Assembly (NCBI GenBank): GCA_016292545.1
Contig: JAEDIG010000004.1
Location: 1-51,190, forward strand
Reading direction: 5' to 3'
Length of the DNA: 51,190 nt
Source of the DNA: Bacteroidaceae bacterium
GTDB taxonomy: Bacteria; Bacteroidota; Bacteroidia; Bacteroidales; Bacteroidaceae
The notes below the pieces were generated by a model. The model had not been told where the DNA came from, did not search any database, and saw only the letters and a program-made list of their open reading frames with translations. Below, piece after piece: positions 17,725 through 24,313 of this stretch; position 1 is the first letter of the stretch, and every line of letters begins with the position of its first letter. The position numbers and the translations under genes are program-made.

Positions 17725-18668
17725 TCATTTCTTCGGCAGTTGTTTCATCATTCTGTCAAAGTCACTTTCAAGCTGTGACATTTCTCTCTGACGATAGATT
17801 TGGAACTCCTTTTCAGCCTTTTCCATGGCCTGTTTATGAGAGATGTGACCTTTGCCTTCAAGCAACTTCCGTTTTAGCATGATAATCTGGTTGTCAAGTG
17901 CAGCCACCCAGTCTGCCATCCTCATTTCCTGCATCTCCAATGCCTGAAATTCTGCATATTCAAGGAACTGGGACACCAATAGATTCAGTCTTTTCAACTC
18001 CTGTTCCGTGAGATAGTTCTTGGCAATCTTCACATCATCCTTGGTAATGTAGTTTCCCTTGAAGTTTGTCATACCTACCATAGGCTTGTCGCTATCCACA
18101 CGTTCATAGGTTTGTTCTGAACCGTAGCAAAGAACTCGCGGGTCATGTCGCAACGAGGGTCATAGTCGATGGATGTGGCATAAATGTCCGTCACCTGCTG
18201 ATAGAAGTTGCGTTCAGAGGCGCGAATGTCTCTTATGCGTTGCAGCAGCTCGCGGAAATAGCGGTTGCCTCCTTGCTTCAACCGCTCATCGTCCATTGTA
18301 AATCCTTTTTGGATGTATTCGTGCAGCCGTTCTGTCGCCCATCTTCTGAAGCGTGTTGCCATCTGCGACTGCACGCGATAACCCAAGGCAATGATTACGT
18401 CGAGATTATAATGTGCAATGTTTCGTTGCACATTACGTTTACCCTCTTGGCGAACTAATAAGAAATCCTTATAAGTTCGATCTTCCTGTAATTCAGCGTC
18501 TTTGTATATGTTTTTAATGTGCATTGATATATTCTCTTGCGTAGTATCATATATCTCCGCAAGCTGTGCCTGCGTAAGCCATACGTCTTCATCTGAAAAC
18601 CGTACGTTCACCCTGGTGATACCGTTGTCATCTTGATAGATGAGTATATTGTTGTCATTCTGTTGCAT
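17725..18668 (-). pseudogene. RhuM family gene broken by a frameshifting deletion
   Basis: The first part (18668 to about 18130) encodes the RhuM N-terminus (NILIYQDDNGITRVNVRF, EDVWLTQAQLAEIYDTTQ) up to DMTREFFATVQNK. The reading then runs out of frame and stops at 18075. The C-terminal half is open in another frame from about 18130 to 17725 (QTYERVDSDKPMVGMTN, KDDVKIAKNYLTEQELKRL, ESDFDRMMKQ). Intact relatives have roughly a dozen extra residues between these halves, so the lesion is a deletion and not a single-base slip. The start is the ATG at 18666-18668. RhuM/Fic-like genes are common riders of restriction loci; their function is unclear. Confidence 0.82.
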
Positions 18669-18708
18669 AATCCGTGCTATATGTAAATGTTGAATATCCT
18701 TTACCATA

Positions 18709-19294
18709 TCATTTGACCACCCAATAGCCATCTTTTCTTCCACCCTCTCTTACTAGAATGCCGAGTGTCTGTAACTGTGAGATATAACGTTGTAATGTGC
18801 GGAACTTGATACCTGCCTTTTGCGCCATTTCGTTTGTAGTGATATTTGGATTCCTTCTGACTTCATCTACAATAACCATCTGAACTTCAGATAATTCTTT
18901 TACGCCATTTACAGGGTCATTTATTGGTTATTACTACCCATTTTCCCCCATAGTCTCCGCCTTCGCGTTTCACTATGCCAAGGGATTTCATCTTGTCAAG
19001 GTCTCTGCGTATAGTTCTTGACGATACCGATAGTTTCCTTGCCAATGTTTCGGTAGTCCCATTGACATTGTCTAGGACATCGTCTAGGACATCCGTTTTT
19101 AATGTATCATAGATAATACATTGTCGTTCAGCAAGTTTCTCTAGGACATTCTCTATGCCATCCTCTTTGATATTTTCATTGTTTTCTGATGTTCCATAGA
19201 ATGGTATTGGAAGCGTCAACCTCACTTCATCCGTCGTTTGTCTGTCTTCAAGCAATGAAGTTTTCCATTTCGCTTCCCTCCAAGCATCCAATTC
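18709..19294 (-). pseudogene. C-terminal remnant of an AlbA_2/Schlafen-like ATP-binding protein
   Basis: This directly follows the McrC stop codon. The frame 19294-18917 encodes DAWREAKWKTSLLED, then VRLTLPIPF, the typical end of the ATPase domain, and a winged helix (ETLARKLSVSSRTIRRDL). A second winged helix continues in another frame to 18709 (NPNITTNEMAQKAGIKFRTL, GGRKDGYWVVK). A one-base shift near 18917 (around ITNK/NDPVNG) would join them; NDPVN-type linkers are usual there. The AlbA_2 and most of the ATPase domain are absent, so the gene is 5'-truncated and frameshifted. It is the decayed counterpart of the intact gene at 43209-44753. Confidence 0.75.
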
Positions 19295-20641
19295 TTATAT
19301 GTTTTCATATTCGTTCATATTTAGCGATTCAACAAAATCATTCTCATTCTCTTTCATCATTTCGCAGAACTCTGCGTATGAAGCCGCCGACTTGCATATT
19401 TCTATTCCAAATATTGACAAGGTGGAATAATCTGTGCCTTTAATATGCTTTGTCGGTGTAATTTCTTGTTTTTTCTCTAATGGAGACACGAATCCTCCTT
19501 TCTTGGCTTTCAACGCATTTACGTATGAGATGATCTGATGAATATCGTCTCTTCCGACCTTGGCAACATCTTCATAACTGCCCAATCGTTTGTATTTGGC
19601 ATCCAGAACTACATCCTTCTTATAAAAGTCAGGGTAGCGAATACCACTCTTGTCTTCAAACAGATAAATGCCTCCTTTACTTCGCTTGTTTTCAGGATGC
19701 GCGAAACCATAGTTCCTCAAAATGGTATTGACATATTCCTCCCATAGCCATGCGCCATCGAAAAGGATACCGTACACCTCATCATCGCTCTCGCCATACT
19801 TCAGTTCTTCCATCCTGAGTATTTGCAAACAAAGACTCCGTAAAGGTCTATATTCAGTATAATATGGGTGGCATTTCATGCGCAGATTCCTGTTTAAGAT
19901 GCTGTTACGCTCATTCTCGTTATATGATGGCGTTTGTTCAATAATCAATTTCACATTGTCTATGGTTTCCTTGTCAATATCAAGGACCGCCTTGCCATAT
20001 TTTTTCTTTTTCATAAACTCGATGGTATGGCGTATCAGCTCAGTCATTGTGTTGTCTTGACAATACTCACGAGTTGAGTAGGCGACCTTCCCTGCAAACG
20101 GCACATTGTGTGCAATGTGTCTACCCAAGTCTATTGTTCCCTTTACATTTGAATTGTTGTACTTATGAATTTGATATTCCCTATATATACCTTGCCTTAG
20201 GGCATTCTTCAGGAAATAAGGAAACATAAACATCATAAAGTCAAAGACATCTTCCTGTTCATTATTGTGGCTTAGGTCAAAAAGACTGAACGACAACACT
20301 TTCTGTAGCATATAGTGCAACAGGTAATCATCATGCCCCTCGTCAAATCTCGACTGTATCTTAACTTGGAGATTGCCAATACCAATGAAGCCCATAATGT
20401 TGCCAGTAGAAATCTTAACTTTCTCGGAATCATCAGTATTTAGGATGCTTACAACAGAAGACTCGCCAATTCTGTCATCCGTGTCATCTATGCAGTAAGG
20501 GAATATGAGCAGGCTTTCATTTTCACGGCAAAGCTGCCCTATTGTCTTGTCGGCAATAGGAAACAATGCTGAGACATCCTTTCTATTATATGTCTTTACA
20601 TTTGCTTTACCAATATTGTTGTCTTTTAGATATATTCTCAT
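19295..20641 (-). CDS. mcrC: McrC-like nuclease subunit of a McrBC restriction system
   Basis: A 448-residue McrC homologue. The N-terminal ~230 residues are the McrB-contacting part. The nuclease domain carries the PD-(D/E)xK signature: Glu302 in WEEYVN, Asp338 in RYPDF, Asp347-Ala-Lys349 (VVLDAKYK), then a Gln/Tyr motif (IHQIISYV). In McrBC the McrB hexamer translocates DNA and McrC both stimulates GTP hydrolysis and cuts methylated DNA. It starts 2 bases after the McrB stop, so the two are translated from one message. All catalytic residues are present. Base composition is AT-richer than the flanking host genes, which suggests horizontal acquisition. Confidence 0.92.
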   Translation of the reverse strand: MRIYLKDNNIGKANVKTYNRKDVSALFPIADKTIGQLCRENESLLIFPYCIDDTDDRIGESSVVSILNTDDSEKVKISTGNIMGFIGIGNLQVKIQSRFDEGHDDYLLHYMLQKVLSFSLFDLSHNNEQEDVFDFMMFMFPYFLKNALRQGIYREYQIHKYNNSNVKGTIDLGRHIAHNVPFAGKVAYSTREYCQDNTMTELIRHTIEFMKKKKYGKAVLDIDKETIDNVKLIIEQTPSYNENERNSILNRNLRMKCHPYYTEYRPLRSLCLQILRMEELKYGESDDEVYGILFDGAWLWEEYVNTILRNYGFAHPENKRSKGGIYLFEDKSGIRYPDFYKKDVVLDAKYKRLGSYEDVAKVGRDDIHQIISYVNALKAKKGGFVSPLEKKQEITPTKHIKGTDYSTLSIFGIEICKSAASYAEFCEMMKENENDFVESLNMNEYENI

Positions 20642-20643
20642 CG

Positions 20644-22698
20644 CTATTCAAGCTCGTCGGACTCTTCCTGTTCTATAGGTAATTCTTCTGATTTAAAATA
20701 TGCCTTTTTGAATTTCTTCAGAATATCTTCTGCTTTGCGGAAACCACGCAGATACTCTTTCAATAGTGGTTCTATATTCATATTCCATAGTCTTTCAAAA
20801 TCCCCACCGTTGTTGCCTAATTTCAGGAAATATGCCGGGCCTACCATATATGCAGCACCAAGTCCTTCTGTATTTGCGATTTCTTCGTTCAACCTGTTCA
20901 TTGTTTTCTTTGCCTCGTCTGCACATGGTAAAGAGTCAAGCATTGACTGAGTCTCAGCAGGTGTCACCTCCTTCCAAGTGAAACGGCGACGCATCGCAAA
21001 GTCCATACTCTCAACGCTGCGGTCTATGTCGTTCATGGTGCCAATGATATATACATTTTCAGGAACATAGAAGCCATCTGCAAAAACATCACTATCTGGA
21101 ATAAGGTTCTGGTATTGTGTCTTTACCCTGCCTTTTTCGCCCCTATAGCCAGGGTCAATAGCATAAAACAGTTCACCAAATATCTTTGAAATTTCACCAC
21201 GGTTGATTTCATCAATGATGAATACGTATGGGCGATTTGCTTCATCCATTGGATTATTAGCAATGCTTTTCTCTGAAGAATTATCATTCAGATGTACATC
21301 TTGGTTCTTATCAGTTCTATCAAGCAATCCCTGTACAATACCCCGATAATATGAATAGTCCAACGTGTTACCGATAATCTTTACGAAATCGTCAAATCTC
21401 TCGTTTCTGACATCATTAATACCTCTTGAGTAATAATGATTATATAATTTCTTCAAGTAATCATATTGCGCGTTTTGATAATCCTTTGTTTTCCAAAATT
21501 TTATTACTTGAAAATTCATCTTATTCTCCACCTTTAATCTCATAACTGTCATACTACTACGAAAATCAGAATATAACACAGCAGTACCAGCAATAATATC
21601 GAATATTAACTTTCTGTATGCTCTTTCAAAAGGGGTTGTTCCAACAAGGCGAACCTGATTTGAAGTCGTTTTGTAAACCTTAGGTTGTACCTTAGATATT
21701 GCCCTTTTGCAAAACTCCTTAAATACTCCATCTTTGCGTTCAAATCCCACTTGTCCGTCACTTTTCTCTATTGGTCTCAATCCTTCAACAAAGTCTGTAT
21801 AGTCGTATGAAGGATGGAATTGGACAAAACCCACACGCTCTTTAAATGTCTTCTTTTCCTCCTCTGAAAGATTATCAATATCATTCTTACCCAAAACAAT
21901 CGCACCTGCAATTTGCTTGGCAAGGTAAGTCTTTCCTGTGCCAGGGGCTCCAGTCAAGACCATATTATTATTGCTTCTAAGAATATTTATGTATTGTTCT
22001 GTTGTCATTGCTTTTTTGTTTAAAAAATCAGTAGAATAGATAAACGCATCAAGAACACTAAAATCCTCTGCATTCACGATTTCCTTTAATTCAGTTAATA
22101 CATCCAACATATAAGGATAATCTGTTTTCTTGCTCCTTGGAATCCCTAAATACGATAGCAAACCATCTATTTGACCATTTGCTATTGGGCAGATATCCGG
22201 ATGAATGTAATGTAACCAAGGTGAATATATACCAGTTGTACAATACATGATTCCCTTAGAGTCAAAATCTTTCACCGTATCCTTTACATCCTCCTTGGTC
22301 TTATCTTTAAATATTTGAGAGATAAAGTCGCCAACTATTTGGGCATTCTTTTTATTGATAAAGACCCTAGTCCTTCCAATAGCTGTAAACCCTCTGAAAT
22401 CACATTCCTCAAATAGTTTTAATAACATATTATAATCGGATCTTGTATCTGATATTGATTCCAACTTTTCTCTGATATATTCTTCAGATGGATTAAATTT
22501 AAACATATGAACCAACATCGTTACATTATCCTCATTGAATTTTTTATGCTCAACCATATATTGGAGCACATTTTTTGCAACAACACAAAAGGCACGTTGC
22601 TTCTTCCTATATGAATAATCTTCACTATTGCGGAACTTTCCATACATTGTAATGAGTTCTGCGGTCTTAGTGTCTGGAATATATTTGTATGCATTCAT
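20644..22698 (-). CDS. mcrB: McrB-like AAA+ GTPase of a McrBC restriction system
   Basis: About 684 residues from the ATG at 22696-22698 (a TTG two codons upstream is possible). The N-terminal ~230 residues should hold the target-recognition domain and do not look like the E. coli DUF3578 domain. The motor domain has Walker A GAPGTGKT (about 250-257), Walker B FIIDEINR (about 493-500), the McrB-specific MNDIDRS (about 555-561) in place of the classical MNTADRS, and RRRF. An unusually long stretch of about 150 residues separates the FVEGLRP/GVFKEF region from Walker B. It forms an operon with mcrC and is likely to restrict modified phage or plasmid DNA. Confidence 0.92.
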   Translation of the reverse strand: MNAYKYIPDTKTAELITMYGKFRNSEDYSYRKKQRAFCVVAKNVLQYMVEHKKFNEDNVTMLVHMFKFNPSEEYIREKLESISDTRSDYNMLLKLFEECDFRGFTAIGRTRVFINKKNAQIVGDFISQIFKDKTKEDVKDTVKDFDSKGIMYCTTGIYSPWLHYIHPDICPIANGQIDGLLSYLGIPRSKKTDYPYMLDVLTELKEIVNAEDFSVLDAFIYSTDFLNKKAMTTEQYINILRSNNNMVLTGAPGTGKTYLAKQIAGAIVLGKNDIDNLSEEEKKTFKERVGFVQFHPSYDYTDFVEGLRPIEKSDGQVGFERKDGVFKEFCKRAISKVQPKVYKTTSNQVRLVGTTPFERAYRKLIFDIIAGTAVLYSDFRSSMTVMRLKVENKMNFQVIKFWKTKDYQNAQYDYLKKLYNHYYSRGINDVRNERFDDFVKIIGNTLDYSYYRGIVQGLLDRTDKNQDVHLNDNSSEKSIANNPMDEANRPYVFIIDEINRGEISKIFGELFYAIDPGYRGEKGRVKTQYQNLIPDSDVFADGFYVPENVYIIGTMNDIDRSVESMDFAMRRRFTWKEVTPAETQSMLDSLPCADEAKKTMNRLNEEIANTEGLGAAYMVGPAYFLKLGNNGGDFERLWNMNIEPLLKEYLRGFRKAEDILKKFKKAYFKSEELPIEQEESDELE

Positions 22699-22758
22699 AA
22701 CCAATCAAAATATAATGTTTCATGATAACATTTGCCTTTATTTACCGTTTCTCAAACA

Positions 22759-23598
22759 TCAGTCGTCCCTGCCTTCTTCAGGCGGCAACAGATATTCGGA
22801 GGCTTTTTCTGAGGATATGGCAGACTTGCCGGTCTTGCTCTCCAGCTGTTTGCGGGCGGCTGCTGCCACGCTTCCACCTTCCTGCGCCACCTTGGCACTC
22901 TGCCGGAAACCCTTTGGATTCTTCTGTCTGGAAATCTCGGTGGTGGATGCTTCTGCAAGCATGTTGAGGGCCAGCTCAACGTTAGTCATGTTGTCGCGCA
23001 GACTCTCTTTTTTCAATCCCTTGTGATGTTTGTATTGCTTGGTTGTCATACCGCTCCATTCGCGCGTGATGATGTCGGTGAGCGTGGCATATTCCACTCC
23101 CTCCTTCACCCCCGAACGGTTCCACTCGTCAGTCAGCTCTTTACGTACCTCGATGCTTTTAATCCTTCGGTTTATCCACAGGTCGCTATAACCCAACCGC
23201 TTATAGTCGGCAATTGCCTGCTCGATGCTCATCTCGGGGTCCTGCATCTGATCCAGGCGAAGGGCTGCCACTTGTGCCATCCATTGCTTGAATGGCTCGG
23301 CCTTGGGAGAGGGGATGGATTGGATGAGGCGGAAGATACCTTCCGTATCGGCAGTCATCTCCTTATGCTTCTTACCATCTTCGCTAACCAAAGGAACCAG
23401 GGTACAAATTGTACCCCAGTTGGCTTTGAGACTTTCATCTCTGCTCTTCATCCTCTTTATATATTGCTTTGGGTCTGCACTATCCGTAAGCACAGCCACC
23501 ACATCGACTATGGAGAAGTACCATTTCTCCTCCTTGTCGTCCCATACGGTGCGGACCTTCCTTTCCTCAAACACCTTGATGATTTCCCGTTTCGTCAT
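22759..23598 (-). CDS. Bro-N family / DinD-like protein
   Basis: 279 residues. The N-terminus (VRTVWDDKEEKWYFSIVDVV) is the Bro-N domain of phage antirepressors and of DinD-type proteins. The middle helical part (IEQAIADYKRLGYSDLWI) is followed by a C-terminus seen in the DinD-like branch (NPKGFRQSAKVAQEGGSVA, QLESKTGKSAIS). The family binds DNA and is usually linked to phages or damage response; its direct role here is unknown. It is 23 bases downstream of the HU-like gene and in the same direction. Base composition is like the host, unlike the McrBC genes next to it. Confidence 0.85.
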   Translation of the reverse strand: MTKREIIKVFEERKVRTVWDDKEEKWYFSIVDVVAVLTDSADPKQYIKRMKSRDESLKANWGTICTLVPLVSEDGKKHKEMTADTEGIFRLIQSIPSPKAEPFKQWMAQVAALRLDQMQDPEMSIEQAIADYKRLGYSDLWINRRIKSIEVRKELTDEWNRSGVKEGVEYATLTDIITREWSGMTTKQYKHHKGLKKESLRDNMTNVELALNMLAEASTTEISRQKNPKGFRQSAKVAQEGGSVAAAARKQLESKTGKSAISSEKASEYLLPPEEGRDD

Positions 23599-23621
23599 CT
23601 CACCTATCTATTATTATTGAC

Positions 23622-24080
23622 TCACGCCTGTCCTTCTTCTTCACCCTTTTCCCACCGCTTCCGGTCTGCCTTCAACGCATCCTTCTGCATACGTCTTGTG
23701 AGGTCCTCACGGAAAGCAGCCCTTTGTTTCAGGTTCTTGAAGTCGTTGCCTGGTTTCCAGTTTACATTAACGGCCTTGATGTGCTTGTCGGGATTGAAGT
23801 CGGCCATTGTGTCTGCTCCCTCACATTCAAGGGTGGGGTAGAACTGGCCCATCTCGGCAAGGTCTATCTTGTAGCCCTCGGCCATCTTGTCGGCCATGGC
23901 CTCGGCTAAGGTGGAGATGACTGCCCCGTAGTCGCCCTTACGGAAAGCCGATCCGTGGAGGACGATGTAGTCCAGCAGTTCGTCCAGTGACAACGTCTTT
24001 TCATACTGTGCACAGGCGTATGCCTTCTTCCCGCGCTCGGGGTAGCGTGGGTTGCCACGCATCACAAGTGTATATTTCAT
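23622..24080 (-). CDS. HU/IHF-related DNA-binding protein (Bacteroidota histone-like family)
   Basis: 152 residues of the HU-related family that is multiplied in Bacteroidota. The helical dimerisation part (LDELLDYIVLHGSAFRKGDY then AVISTLAEAMADKMAEG) and the beta segment (YKIDLAEMGQFYPTLE) are recognisable, followed by VNVNWKPGNDFKN and a charged C-terminal tail (WEKGEEEGQA). It should bind DNA as a dimer. A good promoter lies about 45 bases upstream. It leads a probable two-gene operon with the Bro-N gene. Confidence 0.9.
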   Translation of the reverse strand: MKYTLVMRGNPRYPERGKKAYACAQYEKTLSLDELLDYIVLHGSAFRKGDYGAVISTLAEAMADKMAEGYKIDLAEMGQFYPTLECEGADTMADFNPDKHIKAVNVNWKPGNDFKNLKQRAAFREDLTRRMQKDALKADRKRWEKGEEEGQA

Positions 24081-24124
24081 GTTCCTATCCTATTAAATAT
24101 GTTAATGAATAACTGAATTATGGT

Positions 24125-24156
24125 GCAAAGATAATATACCCTGGAGCAAGATGCAA
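24125..24156 (-). promoter_or_regulatory. Promoter of the HU-like gene
   Basis: On the minus strand: TTG at 24154-24156, a 20-base spacer, TATCTTTGC at 24125-24133. The -7 box ends 45 bases before the ATG. Good match to the Bacteroidota consensus. Confidence 0.72.
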
Positions 24157-24211
24157 GCAAATAAAAGAAAAAGTGATACTTTTTGCTGCAAAAAAGCATA
24201 TTATCTTCGTT

Positions 24212-24284
24212 GGCGATAAGGTTATTAATCTTACGGCTGTAACATTAATAACCTTTCACGCGTAAGATTAATAACCTTATCGCC
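24212..24284. repeat. Perfect 24-base inverted repeat with a third half-site in the loop
   Basis: The arms 24212-24235 and 24261-24284 are perfect reverse complements. The 25-base loop contains a further copy of the core ATTAATAACCTT (24244-24255), which also occurs in the right arm and, inverted, in the left arm. It lies 29 bases after the stop of the esterase gene and about 55 bases upstream of the HU-like promoter -33 element. It could be an operator, a transcript hairpin, or a small mobile palindrome; there is no T-run directly after it. Confidence 0.85.
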
Positions 24285-24313
24285 AGGTATGCTGTTATGT
24301 GTGCATTTCCCTT

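Noticed and set aside
19295..22698. McrBC considered as a broken system because of the decayed genes beside it
   Set aside because: Both McrB and McrC are full length with all motor and nuclease residues.
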